A stretch of DNA of 45,480 bases, taken from the NCBI GenBank assembly GCA_944382905.1, contig CALWNU010000043.1, forward strand, positions 1-45,480. The letters are read 5' to 3'. Below, one piece after another: positions 8,900-17,062 of the stretch; position 1 is the stretch's first letter; every line of letters starts with the position of its first letter. Position numbers and translations under genes: made by a program. The notes under the pieces were generated by a model. That model was not told the origin of the DNA and did no database searches. It worked only from the letters and a program-made list of their open reading frames with translations. This DNA is from an uncultured Clostridia bacterium (GTDB lineage Bacteria; Bacillota; Clostridia; Oscillospirales; Ruminococcaceae).

Positions 8900-9379
8900 T
8901 CAAAAGTTCTTCCGCCGCCGTTCCCGGCGCAACGATGCGCGCAGGATCCCGGCCTCGAACTCTTCTTTCTCCTCTTCGGTATCGCACACAAGGCCTGGCA
9001 CCGGCACCGGCCGTTCCGCTTCGTCCAGCGCCACCATAATCAAATAGGCGCGGTTGATGTGGGTTTTCTGGCCGTTTAGTTCCTCCACAAAGGTGTCTAC
9101 CCGCACTTCCATCGAGGTATTGCCCACCCAGGTCAGCTGCCCTTCGATCACAATGGTACTGTTGACATGGGCGCCGGACTGGAATTGCAGATTGTCAATA
9201 CAGGCGGTGGTCACATTCCGTCCGGAATGCCGGCGCGCAGCAACCGCCGCCACCACGTCGATCCACTCTACCAGCTTGCCGCCAAACAAGCGGTTGTAGC
9301 CATTGATGTGCTCCGGCATCAAAATCTGAATCTGGGTCGTTTTGGATTCCCAAACATGTTTTTTTCCCTTTTGTTCCAT
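8900..9379 (-). CDS. Acyl-CoA thioesterase, hotdog fold
   Basis: A 159-aa protein of the YciA/BACH-type acyl-CoA thioesterase family, which hydrolyses acyl-CoA thioesters in the cytoplasm. The hotdog signature is visible near residue 20 (MPEHINGYNRLFGGKLVEWID), followed by NLQFQSGAHVNSTIVIEGQ and the strand VGNTSMEVRVDTFVEE. The start at ATG 9379 follows GAAAGGAATGCCAG; an in-frame ATG at 9403 is an alternative. The C-terminal tail is rich in Glu and Arg. It lies 64 bp downstream of aroK on the same strand and may share its transcript. Confidence 0.88.
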   Translation of the reverse strand: MEQKGKKHVWESKTTQIQILMPEHINGYNRLFGGKLVEWIDVVAAVAARRHSGRNVTTACIDNLQFQSGAHVNSTIVIEGQLTWVGNTSMEVRVDTFVEELNGQKTHINRAYLIMVALDEAERPVPVPGLVCDTEEEKEEFEAGILRASLRRERRRKNF

Positions 9380-9443
9380 CTGGCATTCCTTTCTTTTGGG
9401 CATCAGAGCCCTCTTTTCCCATTTTGCACCGGTCCTTCCCCGG

Positions 9444-9950
9444 TTATGCTTTTTCTTCGCCGATCGCTTCCAGCACCGCCTGCACCGTCTGCTGGGGCGT
9501 TTGGTCCGCATCCACGCAAAACGCCGCCCGGGACCGATACACAGGCTGGCGGCGCAGGTAAATCTGCCGCAGCGCTTCCTTACTGTTTTGACGCACCAGC
9601 GGCCGGTCGCTCTCCTGGATGCGTTCATAGCAGATCTCAAACCCAGCGTCCAGGAACACCATATGCCCGCCTTTTCCTAACCAAACTGCGTTTTCCTCAT
9701 CCAGCACCGTACCGCCGCCGCAGCACACTACAAGCCCCTCCCGGCCTGCCAGCGCGGCGCAGACTTCCCGCTCCATCCGGCGGAAAGCCGCCTCCCCGTC
9801 CGCTGTAAAAATCTCCGGGATTTTCCTGCCGGCTTGCGCTTCCAAATACCCGTCCGTATCCAGCAGCTGCCGCCCGGTCCGCTGCGCCAACAGGGCGCCT
9901 ACTGTGGATTTCCCGCACCCCATAAAGCCAAACAGCACGATATTTTTCAT
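9444..9950 (-). CDS. aroK: Shikimate kinase
   Basis: A 168-aa cytoplasmic kinase that converts shikimate to shikimate 3-phosphate in the chorismate pathway. The P-loop GFMGCGKST lies at residues 8-16. The shikimate-binding Asp is in LLDTDGYLE, the GGG motif in VVCCGGGTVL, and the lid Arg in ESDRPLV. The length is normal for AroK. The ATG overlaps the aroE stop by 4 bp (ATGA), so the two are translationally coupled. Confidence 0.94.
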   Translation of the reverse strand: MKNIVLFGFMGCGKSTVGALLAQRTGRQLLDTDGYLEAQAGRKIPEIFTADGEAAFRRMEREVCAALAGREGLVVCCGGGTVLDEENAVWLGKGGHMVFLDAGFEICYERIQESDRPLVRQNSKEALRQIYLRRQPVYRSRAAFCVDADQTPQQTVQAVLEAIGEEKA

Positions 9951-10783
9951 CGGGCACCCTCCAACCGCTGTTCCATCTGGCGGATCAGCGTTTCCATTTC
10001 CTCTTGGGCAAAGGTCGCCCCGTACCAGTGCCAGTGCGCCTGCGCCGCCTGCCAGACCAGCATGGCCATTCCGCCGATCACATGGCAGCCTGCCTGCCGC
10101 GCCATGCGCATCAGTTTGGTCTGCACCGGGTTGTAGATGGCCTCGAACACGTTTTCGCACCGGGGCAGCACCGACGGATCCAGCGGCATGTCCTCCACCT
10201 TCGGGTACATCCCCACCGGCGTGGCGTTGATCAGCCAGCGGTAGCGCGTATTTTCCTGCGGCAAGGCGTTTAGCGCGATTGCCCGCACCCGCGCGCCCGG
10301 ACAGGCCTTTTGGATTTCCCGTTGCAGGGCGCCCGTTTTTTCCAGGCTTTGTTCCCGAACCGCCAAGGTCACGCCCGCGCCGTGGCGCGCCGCTTCCATG
10401 GCAAACATCCGCCCCACGCCGCCGGCTCCCGCGATCAGCACTTCCCCTTCCAGCGGGATCCCCTGCAGCGACCGGAGAAACCCAACGCAATCCGTATTAT
10501 ACCCCACGCCGCCGTCTTTGCAGTCTACCACATTCACCGCGCCGTACCGCAGCGCCGTCTCATCCAGCCTGGCGCAAAAGGGGATGATTTGCTGTTTGTA
10601 GGGGATGGTAATGTTAAACCCGTCCAACTGCCGCAGCTGCGGCCACAGCGCCTGGAACTGATCCGGCGGCGTCTGCAGCACCATGTAGGACGCCTGTACC
10701 CCCGACAGTTCAAACAGCCTTGTGTGGATTGGCGGCGACAAGGTGTGTCCCAGCGGGTATCCCAAAATCGCAAAACGCTTCAT
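9947..10783 (-). CDS. aroE: Shikimate dehydrogenase
   Basis: A 278-aa enzyme that reduces 3-dehydroshikimate to shikimate with NADPH. The N-terminal substrate domain has GYPLGHTLSPPIH and the catalytic Lys in FNITIPYK. The Rossmann nucleotide site is VLIAGAGGVGRMFA, and the NATPVGM motif (here LINATPVGMYP) is present. It is the first gene of an aroE-aroK unit with its own strong promoter at 10816-10844. Confidence 0.95.
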   Translation of the reverse strand: MKRFAILGYPLGHTLSPPIHTRLFELSGVQASYMVLQTPPDQFQALWPQLRQLDGFNITIPYKQQIIPFCARLDETALRYGAVNVVDCKDGGVGYNTDCVGFLRSLQGIPLEGEVLIAGAGGVGRMFAMEAARHGAGVTLAVREQSLEKTGALQREIQKACPGARVRAIALNALPQENTRYRWLINATPVGMYPKVEDMPLDPSVLPRCENVFEAIYNPVQTKLMRMARQAGCHVIGGMAMLVWQAAQAHWHWYGATFAQEEMETLIRQMEQRLEGAR

Positions 10784-10815
10784 ATTCGCCCGTTCCCTTC
10801 AATTGAAATCGATGT

Positions 10816-10844
10816 ATTGTATTCCTTTTTCTCCGCTTTGTCAA
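10816..10844 (-). promoter_or_regulatory. Sigma-A promoter for aroE-aroK
   Basis: On the minus strand, TTGACA (10839-10844) and TACAAT (10816-10821) are separated by exactly 17 nt, 33 nt upstream of the aroE start. Confidence 0.85.
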
Positions 10845-10902
10845 GGGATTCCCGGGAGATTTGTAAAAAGCGGAAAAATTTCCTTTTTCCCGCCAAATAC
10901 AG

Positions 10903-10931
10903 TTGACAACCGGGAAAAATATGAATATGAT
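10903..10931 (+). promoter_or_regulatory. Sigma-A promoter for acpP
   Basis: TTGACA (10903-10908) and TATGAT (10926-10931) are separated by 17 nt, divergent from the aroE promoter. A ribosome site TAGGAGGA follows at 10953-10960. Confidence 0.88.
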
Positions 10932-10969
10932 AGGGCAAGAGAACAACAATTATAGGAGGAATTTCCCAC

Positions 10970-11197
10970 ATGGTATTTGAAAAGGTTAGAGAAATTATCT
11001 GCGATCAGCTGGATGTTGCGGAAGAGGACGTAACGATGGAATCGAACATCGCTGACGATTTGGGCGCGGATTCTCTCGATGTGGTGGACCTGGTCATGAG
11101 CCTGGAGGAAGAGTTTGACGCCGAGTTCCCGGATGAAGACATCGAATCGATCAAAACGGTCGGTGATGTCGTAAAATTCATTGAAGACCGTATCTAG
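10970..11197 (+). CDS. acpP: Acyl carrier protein
   Basis: A 75-aa acidic carrier protein of type II fatty-acid synthesis. The phosphopantetheine attachment site is DSLD with Ser35 (context [12 protein letters not shown]). The four-helix pattern and length match AcpP. It has its own promoter and terminator, so it is monocistronic, and it is not followed by rnc as in Bacillus. Confidence 0.96.
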   Translation: MVFEKVREIICDQLDVAEEDVTMESNIADDLGADSLDVVDLVMSLEEEFDAEFPDEDIESIKTVGDVVKFIEDRI

Positions 11198-11212
11198 TCT
11201 GCCTTTTTGCCA

Positions 11213-11247
11213 GGGCATCCGCAACACCGGCGGATGCCCTTTTTTTC
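11213..11247 (+). terminator. acpP terminator
   Basis: GGGCATCCG and CGGATGCCC form a stem followed by TTTTTTT. Confidence 0.92.
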
Positions 11248-11255
11248 ATCTTTTC

Positions 11256-11284
11256 TTGAAATCCGCATCATTGTATATTATAAT
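11256..11284 (+). promoter_or_regulatory. Sigma-A promoter for proS
   Basis: TTGAAA (11256-11261) and TATAAT (11279-11284) are separated by 17 nt. This places the transcript start near 11291 and rules out proS starts further upstream. Confidence 0.88.
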
Positions 11285-11299
11285 AGGGGTTCAAAGAAG

Positions 11300-11320
11300 C
11301 TTTTGGACGCAATCCAAAAG
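11300..11320 (+). other. Perfect hairpin in the proS 5' leader
   Basis: CTTTTGGA and TCCAAAAG pair perfectly around the loop CGCAA, about 10 nt into the predicted proS transcript and 18 nt before the start codon. No terminator or T-box elements accompany it. It may stabilise the 5' end or modulate initiation. Confidence 0.6.
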
Positions 11321-11338
11321 TGCAAAACGGGAGTGAGT

Positions 11339-12778
11339 ATGATGGCAGAAAACAAAAAGATGGTCGAAGCCATAACCTCTATGGAGGAAGACTTCGCAAA
11401 ATGGTACACCGATGTGGTGAAAAAAGCCGAGCTGACCGATTATTCCAGCGTACGCGGATGTATGATCCTGCGCCCATACGGCTATGCGATCTGGGAGAAC
11501 ATCCAAAAATGGCTGGACGACGCGTTCAAAAAAACCGGTCACGAAAATGTCTACATGCCAATGCTCATCCCTGAAAGCTTGCTGCAAAAAGAAAAAGATC
11601 ACGTCGAGGGGTTTGCCCCGGAAGTGGCCTGGGTCACCCACGGCGGCAACGAGAAGCTGGCGGAACGCCTTTGCGTGCGTCCTACTTCGGAAACGCTGTT
11701 CTGCGAGCACTACGCCCATATCATCAATTCCTATCGGGACCTGCCCAAGCTGTATAACCAGTGGTGTTCGGTGCTGCGGTGGGAAAAAACGACCCGGCCG
11801 TTTTTGCGGACCATGGAGTTTCTGTGGCAGGAAGGCCACACCATGCACGAAACTGCCGAAGAGGCCGTTGCGGAAACCGAGCAGATGCTCAATATTTACG
11901 CGCAGCTGTGCGAAGACGCGCTGGCCATCCCGGTGGTAAAGGGCAAAAAGACCGACAAGGAGAAATTCGCCGGCGCACAAGCGACCTATACCATTGAAGC
12001 GATGATGCACGACGGCAAATCCTTGCAGGCTGGCACCTCCCATTATTTCGGCGACGGGTTTGCCAAAGCGTTCGATATCCAGTTTACCGGCCGGGACAAC
12101 AAACTGCAATACCCGCACCAGACCTCCTGGGGCGTATCGACTCGTCTGATCGGCGGAATTATTATGACCCATGGCGACGACAACGGTCTGGTGCTGCCGC
12201 CGCGGATCGCCCCCATCCAGGTGGTCATTATCCCGGTGGCGCAGCACAAACCGGGGGTATTGGAAAAAGCCGCCGAACTCAAAGAGCGTCTGTCGCAGTT
12301 CTGCCGGGTGAAAATGGATGATTCCAACAATTCCCCCGGCTGGAAATACGCCGAATACGAGATGAAAGGCGTGCCGCTGCGGCTGGAAATCGGCCCGCGG
12401 GATATGGAGCAAAACCAGTGCGTGCTGGTGCGCCGGGATAACCGGGAAAAAACCGTGGTGCCGCTGGCAGAGTTGGAAACGGCCATCCCCCAGCTGCTGG
12501 CGCAGGTGCACGACGGCTTGTACCAGCGTGCGCTGGCAAACCGGGAAAGACGCACCTTTGTCGCTCATAACCTGGACCAGATGATTCAAATCGCCAACGC
12601 GGAAAACGGCTTTATCAAGGCCATGTGGTGCGGCGATGCCGCCTGCGAGGAAGCGCTCAAGGAAAAAGCCGGCGTTTCTTCCCGCTGCATGCCGTTTGCG
12701 CAGGAACATCTGGACGACGTCTGCGTCTGCTGCGGCAAGCCCGCCAAAGCCATGGTCTATTGGGGCAAAGCCTATTAA
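11339..12778 (+). CDS. proS: Prolyl-tRNA synthetase (short, archaeal/eukaryotic-like type)
   Basis: A 479-aa class II aminoacyl-tRNA synthetase that charges tRNA-Pro. Motif 2 reads [27 protein letters not shown] (only key parts quoted) and motif 3 contains [17 protein letters not shown]. The LCVRPTSET motif binds ATP and proline. The C-terminal zinc-type region has [14 protein letters not shown] and [10 protein letters not shown]. The absence of the ~180-residue editing insertion between motifs 2 and 3 marks the ProS3 type, common in Clostridia. ATG 11339 follows GGGAGTGAG; a second ATG at 11342 is possible. Confidence 0.95.
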   Translation: MMAENKKMVEAITSMEEDFAKWYTDVVKKAELTDYSSVRGCMILRPYGYAIWENIQKWLDDAFKKTGHENVYMPMLIPESLLQKEKDHVEGFAPEVAWVTHGGNEKLAERLCVRPTSETLFCEHYAHIINSYRDLPKLYNQWCSVLRWEKTTRPFLRTMEFLWQEGHTMHETAEEAVAETEQMLNIYAQLCEDALAIPVVKGKKTDKEKFAGAQATYTIEAMMHDGKSLQAGTSHYFGDGFAKAFDIQFTGRDNKLQYPHQTSWGVSTRLIGGIIMTHGDDNGLVLPPRIAPIQVVIIPVAQHKPGVLEKAAELKERLSQFCRVKMDDSNNSPGWKYAEYEMKGVPLRLEIGPRDMEQNQCVLVRRDNREKTVVPLAELETAIPQLLAQVHDGLYQRALANRERRTFVAHNLDQMIQIANAENGFIKAMWCGDAACEEALKEKAGVSSRCMPFAQEHLDDVCVCCGKPAKAMVYWGKAY

Positions 12779-12800
12779 TCGCTGTTTTTTCGTCTGTCTG

Positions 12801-12835
12801 CAAGACCCCGGCGGGGATCGCCGGGGTCTTGTTTT
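12801..12835 (+). terminator. proS terminator
   Basis: CAAGACCCCGGC and GCCGGGGTCTTG form a perfect 12-bp stem around a 7-nt loop, followed by TTTTG. Confidence 0.93.
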
Positions 12836-12887
12836 GTCCCGGGCTTTTTTAAGCGGACAGCCGGCAGCCCCATTCGACAAAACGTCC

Positions 12888-12916
12888 TTGCTCCAGGCAG
12901 ATCTTTTTGGTATAAT
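12888..12916 (+). promoter_or_regulatory. Sigma-A promoter for glmS
   Basis: TTGCTC (12888-12893) and TATAAT (12911-12916) are separated by 17 nt. The transcript would start about 310 nt before glmS, which accounts for the long gene-free stretch 12779-13234: terminator, promoter, unassigned leader with two GAAAGGAGGGC repeats, and ribozyme. Confidence 0.78.
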
Positions 12917-13047
12917 AGCTTAACAAGCCCCTGCCGGAACCTGCCGGCAGTATCCTGCATAACATGAGGGTACCGGGCAAACCAGAAAGGAGGGCGGCGG
13001 TTTTTTTATTCCAGAGAAAGGAGGGCAGCGGCAAAAGAAATCAAAAA

Positions 13048-13190
13048 GCGCCACAGCCGCGATTCGCGCGGTCGACGAGGCGGGAGGAGTATCGAACACT
13101 CGGCGGATGCCTCCCCGTAGCAGGTCCCCTGCGAGAGAATACAGCAAAACCCCAGGCAACTGGCGGCACAACACAGTATTCCGGGACCCC
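13048..13190 (+). promoter_or_regulatory. glmS: glmS ribozyme/riboswitch
   Basis: This leader matches the glmS self-cleaving ribozyme. GCGCC begins at 13048, with the predicted cleavage site between A13047 and G13048. GACGAGG lies at 13074-13080, ATCGA at 13091-13095 and CGGCGGATGCCTCCC at 13101-13115; these are the core conserved blocks. A P3 hairpin (GCAGG/CCTGC) and a P4 stem (GAATAC pairing with GTATTC at 13176-13181) enclosing a CCAG-GCAA-CTGG hairpin follow. In this family glucosamine 6-phosphate acts as the cleavage cofactor, and cleavage leads to mRNA decay, giving feedback on glmS. The 3' boundary is approximate. Confidence 0.95.
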
Positions 13191-13234
13191 ATTCAACAGA
13201 AAGACCACTTGTTACATAGATAGGAGAATTGCAT

Positions 13235-15055
13235 ATGTGTGGTATTGTAGGTTACTCCGGCGCCCGGGACGCTGCCAGCGTCCTGCTGGAAGGATTGCGC
13301 GCGCTGGAATACCGCGGATACGATTCCGCAGGCGTATCGGTATTCACCGGCGGCAGCTTGCAGACCGTCAAGTCCGCCGGCCGGCTGGACGCCCTGGCCG
13401 GGCGGTTGGACGCCCATCCCCTGGCCGGGCACTGCGGGATTGGGCACACCCGCTGGGCAACCCACGGCGCGCCTTCGGACGCCAACGCCCATCCCCATGG
13501 GACGGCCCGCTTAAGCTTGGTCCACAACGGGATCATTGAAAACTACGCCCAGCTCAAAGAAGAGCTGGCGGGGCTGGGCTATTCGTTTGAAACCCAGACC
13601 GACACGGAAGTCGCCGCCAAAACCCTGGACAGCTGCTACCATGGCGACCCCATTGCCGCCATCCGGGAAGCTTGCGCAAAAATGGAGGGTTCCTATGCGT
13701 TCGGCATCGTCTTTGCCGACCGGCCCGGCGAAGTGTACGGCACCCGGTTCAACAGCCCCCTGCTGGCTGCGGCGGGAGACGGGGAAGGATTTTTGGCCTC
13801 CGATCTTTCGGCGGTGCTCCCTTATACCAAACAGTATTTCCCGTTGGAACACGGCGAAATCGTGACCATCCGGCCCGACGGATCGCTGCATGTGTGTACC
13901 ATGGACGGCACGCCGGTGCATCGCCCGCTGCAAACCGCCCAATGGGACGTGGAACAGGCGCAGAAAAACGGATACGACCATTTTATGCGCAAGGAGATCT
14001 TTGAACAGCCGGAAGCGCTGTACCGCACGGTGCAGCCCCGCATCGCAAACGGGTTGCCGGATTTTTCCCGCGACGGAATCCGCCCCGGCCTTTTCCAGGC
14101 GGTATCCCGGATCCAGATCGTGGCCTGCGGGACCGCCAGCTACGCCGGATGGGTGGGCAAACACGTCATCGAAACCCTGGCCCGGGTCCCGGTCCAGGTA
14201 GATATTGCCTCCGAGTTCCGTTACGCCAACCCCATCCTGGACCCGGAAAGCCTGGTCATCGTCATTTCCCAGTCCGGCGAGACCGCGGATACCTTGGCCG
14301 CTTTGCGCCTGGCCAAGAGCCGCGGGATCCAAACCCTGGCCATTGTCAATGTGCCCGGCTCCACCATCGCCCGGGAAGCGGATCTGGTGCTGTATACCTA
14401 TGCGGGCCCGGAAATCGCGGTGGCCAGCACCAAGGCCTATTCGGTACAGACCGGCGTGCTCTACCTGCTGGCGATTCAAATCGCCCTGGAGAAAGGGCGC
14501 ATCAGCGCCGGGCAGGCGCAGGAATCTGTCAACGGGCTGCTGGACGCCATTGACAAGACCCATGAGGCGCTGAAGACTGACCCGCTGACCAAAGAGGTCG
14601 CCGCATTTCTCAAGGACAAAGAAGACCTGTTCTTCATTGGCCGCGGCGCCGATTTTCCCCTGTGCCGGGAAGGGTCCCTCAAGCTCAAGGAAATTTCCTA
14701 CCTGCACAGCGAAGCGTATGAGGCAGGGGAACTCAAGCACGGCACCATTTCTTTGATTACCGACGGGGTTCCCGTCATCGCCGTGGCAACTCAGTCCGCC
14801 CTGTTGGCCAAAACCATCAGCAACATCAAAGAAACCCGCGCCCGCGGCGCAAAGGTGCTGCTGTTCTGCCAGCAGGACGCCCCCATCGGCAGCGACGTCT
14901 GCGACAGGATCATCCGCCTGCCGAAGACCGACGATCTGTTCGCGCCGATCCCGGCAGTCATCCCGCTGCAGCTGATGGCCTACCATACGGCGGTCGCCCG
15001 GGGCTGCGACGTAGATAAACCCCGCAACCTGGCCAAATCGGTGACCGTAGAATAA
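13235..15055 (+). CDS. glmS: Glutamine--fructose-6-phosphate aminotransferase (isomerizing)
   Basis: A 606-aa enzyme that makes glucosamine 6-phosphate for peptidoglycan. The N-terminal glutaminase domain starts MCGIVGYSG, so Cys2 becomes the nucleophile after Met removal; this fixes ATG 13235 as the start, with TAGGAGA just upstream. Two SIS domains follow, with SQSGETADT and the substrate-loop VASTKAYSVQT. The C-terminus ends KPRNLAKSVTVE, the family's invariant tail. Expression is controlled by the ribozyme in its leader. Confidence 0.97.
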   Translation: MCGIVGYSGARDAASVLLEGLRALEYRGYDSAGVSVFTGGSLQTVKSAGRLDALAGRLDAHPLAGHCGIGHTRWATHGAPSDANAHPHGTARLSLVHNGIIENYAQLKEELAGLGYSFETQTDTEVAAKTLDSCYHGDPIAAIREACAKMEGSYAFGIVFADRPGEVYGTRFNSPLLAAAGDGEGFLASDLSAVLPYTKQYFPLEHGEIVTIRPDGSLHVCTMDGTPVHRPLQTAQWDVEQAQKNGYDHFMRKEIFEQPEALYRTVQPRIANGLPDFSRDGIRPGLFQAVSRIQIVACGTASYAGWVGKHVIETLARVPVQVDIASEFRYANPILDPESLVIVISQSGETADTLAALRLAKSRGIQTLAIVNVPGSTIAREADLVLYTYAGPEIAVASTKAYSVQTGVLYLLAIQIALEKGRISAGQAQESVNGLLDAIDKTHEALKTDPLTKEVAAFLKDKEDLFFIGRGADFPLCREGSLKLKEISYLHSEAYEAGELKHGTISLITDGVPVIAVATQSALLAKTISNIKETRARGAKVLLFCQQDAPIGSDVCDRIIRLPKTDDLFAPIPAVIPLQLMAYHTAVARGCDVDKPRNLAKSVTVE

Positions 15056-15063
15056 ACGTTATA

Positions 15064-15100
15064 ACAAAGGCAGGCGTTATAAAAAACGCCTGCCTTTGTT
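15064..15100. terminator. Terminator after glmS
   Basis: CAAAGGCAGGCGTT and AACGCCTGCCTTTG form a long perfect stem around a short A-rich loop. The T tract is modest (TTTGTTGG), so efficiency is uncertain. Confidence 0.75.
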
Positions 15101-15196
15101 GGTTGCGGGACCGTCCTTCCCGCTTCTTTCCCAATGTCAAATTTTGTCGTATAATAAGAAGAAAGAAAAATTATGCCTGAGAAAGAGGGAATCACA

Positions 15197-15985
15197 ATGG
15201 AAATTCGTACGGTAACCGCCGCATTCTTTAGCCCCACGGATACCACCAAAAAAACCGTGGAAGCCATCGCCCGCGGGATCCTGCCCGAGATCAACAGCCT
15301 GGATCTGACCCTGCCCGCCGCCCGGGAACAGGACTACCCGTTTGCTCCGGAAGGCCTGCTGGTCATTGGCGCGCCGGTTTATGGCGGCCGCATCCCGCTG
15401 CAGGCGGAACAGGCCATCCGCCGCCTGCACGGCAGCTGCACGCCGGTGGTATTGGCCGCGGTCTACGGCAACCGCGCGTATGAAGACGCGCTGCTGGAGA
15501 TGCGGGACCTGCTGTCCGCTCAGGGATTTATCCCCATTGCCGCGGGCGCGTTCATTGGGGAACACTCTTTTGGCAATGTCATCGCCGGCGGCCGTCCGGA
15601 CGCACAGGATCTTGCCAAATGCACAGATTTTGGCCGCCAGATCGCATTCTGGGCCATGGACGCCTCGTTGGGGGATTTCTCTTTGCAGGTGCCCGGAAAC
15701 TATCCTTATCGCGACCGGGGCCCGCAATCGGGGATTGTCCACGAGATTACCGACGCGTGCATTTTCTGTCTGCATTGCGCCGCCGTCTGCCCTACCGGCG
15801 CAATCTCCGGCAAAAGCCCTGCCATCAAGGATATGAGCCTCTGCATCAAATGCCAGGCCTGCGCCAAAAAATGCCCCAAGGGCGCGCGGGTCGTCCCGAA
15901 TCATTTTGTGGAAACCATGGTCGAAAAACTGCAGGCCATGTGCGGCAACGCCCGGAAAGAACCGGAACTGTTCTTCGGCCGGTAA
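15197..15985 (+). CDS. EFR1-family flavodoxin/ferredoxin fusion
   Basis: A 262-aa predicted electron-transfer protein. The N-terminal ~165 residues form a flavodoxin-like domain with the FMN phosphate loop FSPTDTTKKTV and the segment VIGAPVYGGRIP. The C-terminus has two [4Fe-4S] motifs, CIFCLHCAAVCPTGAI and CIKCQACAKKCPKGA. This architecture is the EFR1 family ('EFR1 family ferrodoxin'), common in anaerobic gut Firmicutes; its redox partner is unknown. ATG 15197 follows GAAAGAGGGA. A -10-like TATAAT lies at 15150-15155 but no good -35 was seen. It appears monocistronic. Confidence 0.88.
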   Translation: MEIRTVTAAFFSPTDTTKKTVEAIARGILPEINSLDLTLPAAREQDYPFAPEGLLVIGAPVYGGRIPLQAEQAIRRLHGSCTPVVLAAVYGNRAYEDALLEMRDLLSAQGFIPIAAGAFIGEHSFGNVIAGGRPDAQDLAKCTDFGRQIAFWAMDASLGDFSLQVPGNYPYRDRGPQSGIVHEITDACIFCLHCAAVCPTGAISGKSPAIKDMSLCIKCQACAKKCPKGARVVPNHFVETMVEKLQAMCGNARKEPELFFGR

Positions 15986-16020
15986 TCCAAAAGCCAGGCT
16001 TTGCTCGGTTTTGTCAGCAG

Positions 16021-16051
16021 AAAAAAAGCCGCCCTATTGGGCGGCTTTTTT
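16021..16051. terminator. Bidirectional terminator between EFR1 and GtrA genes
   Basis: GCCGCCC and GGGCGGC flank the loop TATT, with an A run on the left and a T run on the right. It overlaps the stop codon of the minus-strand gtrA-like gene. Confidence 0.9.
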
Positions 16052-16462
16052 GTTTTTAAAGATAAACAGTTTGCTGAACAGATAATTCAGAATAATCACG
16101 ACGATATTGGCCAGGATTTTAATCAGCTTATCCGGCATTCCCAATACAGAAACGCACAAGAACATAATGCCCAAATCAATCACGCCGGACAACAGCCGGC
16201 ATCCGAAAAAGGATCCCATTTCCACCAGGATCGCCTTCGCGCCGGAAGCGGTGCTTTGGAACACCCATACCCGGTTGGTGAAATAGGCGAACAGCACCGA
16301 AAGCACCCAGGCCAGCGCGGTGCTCACCAGATACTGGATGTTCCCCAGGTCGGTCAGCACAAAATAGCTGAAGATGTTGACCAGTGTCGTCAGCCCGCCA
16401 AACACCAAATACAAAATCATTTCCCGATATTTCTGATACAGCGCCATGGCTTGTTTGAACAT
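16034..16462 (-). CDS. GtrA-family membrane protein
   Basis: A 142-aa protein with four predicted transmembrane helices, beginning REMILYLVFGGLTTLVNIFSY and containing the family hallmark FTNRVWVF. GtrA-like proteins are thought to help flip lipid-linked sugars or to act in cell-wall glycosylation. ATG 16462 follows AAAAAGGAGCGAGAAC. No glycosyltransferase partner lies next to it, so its substrate is unknown. Confidence 0.88.
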   Translation of the reverse strand: MFKQAMALYQKYREMILYLVFGGLTTLVNIFSYFVLTDLGNIQYLVSTALAWVLSVLFAYFTNRVWVFQSTASGAKAILVEMGSFFGCRLLSGVIDLGIMFLCVSVLGMPDKLIKILANIVVIILNYLFSKLFIFKNKKAAQ

Positions 16463-16571
16463 GTTCTCGCTCCTTTTTTTCGTACAACGTCCGATACCAT
16501 ATAGTAAACCCCGCCGATGGTCGGATTGTTTCCAGCATAACACAAAAGGGGTTGGCTGTCATTCTTTTTTC

Positions 16572-16600
16572 TTGCGCCGTCTGTTTTTTTGGCCTATAAT
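16572..16600 (+). promoter_or_regulatory. Sigma-A promoter for the DUF2752-nadE unit
   Basis: TTGCGC (16572-16577) and TATAAT (16595-16600) are separated by 17 nt. AAGGAG follows at about 16610-16615, so the 5' UTR is very short. Confidence 0.75.
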
Positions 16601-16624
16601 GGCAATATAAAGGAGTCGGTCCCT

Positions 16625-17038
16625 ATGCCAAAAGCCCAACAGCTATGCTGGTTTGCCAAGCGCTGCGCCCTCGCGGTTGTCATCGCGGCGCTGTGCCTGC
16701 TGGTCTTCGGCGTGGTCGGACAGGAATGTCTGTTCCGCCGCATCACCGGCCTGCCCTGTGCCACCTGCGGGATGAGCCGCGCGTGGATTTGTGCCTTGCG
16801 GCTGGATTTTGCCCAAGCCTTTTTCTGGCATCCGCTGTTTTGGGCAGTGCCCCTGCTGGCGCTGCTGCTGATTTTTTTCGGTGCACGCCGGCGATGGGTG
16901 CTTTGGACGCTGATTGCCAGCGCCATCTTGTTTATCGTGGTCTACCTCATCCGGATGGCCTTGTTATTTCCCTCTTCGCCGCCGATGACCGTGGAGCCCG
17001 ACGGGCTGATCCCACGCCTGCTTTGCTGGCGTTTTTGA
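16625..17038 (+). CDS. DUF2752-like small membrane protein
   Basis: A 137-aa protein with three to four hydrophobic segments. The motif TGLPCATCGMSRAW followed by a FAQAFFWHPLFW segment matches the DUF2752 pattern TG..C..CG.TRA..A......A...NP. The two cysteines might bind metal or form a disulfide; the function is not known. ATG 16625 follows AAAGGAGTCGGTCCCT. It lies 24 bp upstream of nadE and is probably co-transcribed with it. Confidence 0.8.
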   Translation: MPKAQQLCWFAKRCALAVVIAALCLLVFGVVGQECLFRRITGLPCATCGMSRAWICALRLDFAQAFFWHPLFWAVPLLALLLIFFGARRRWVLWTLIASAILFIVVYLIRMALLFPSSPPMTVEPDGLIPRLLCWRF

Positions 17039-17062
17039 TCTTGTCTGAGGAGGTATCTTGTT

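Noticed and set aside
10846..10862. ATTCCCGGGAGATTT as a Noc binding site
   Set aside because: It only partly matches ATTTCCCGGGAAAT, is a single copy, and lies far from the noc gene.
11207..11338. Upstream extension of proS to a start at 11207
   Set aside because: It would begin before the proS promoter and inside the acpP terminator.
12964..13539. A 191-codon plus-strand frame starting in the glmS leader
   Set aside because: It crosses the glmS ribozyme and enters glmS in another frame; its sequence is explained by the RNA structure.
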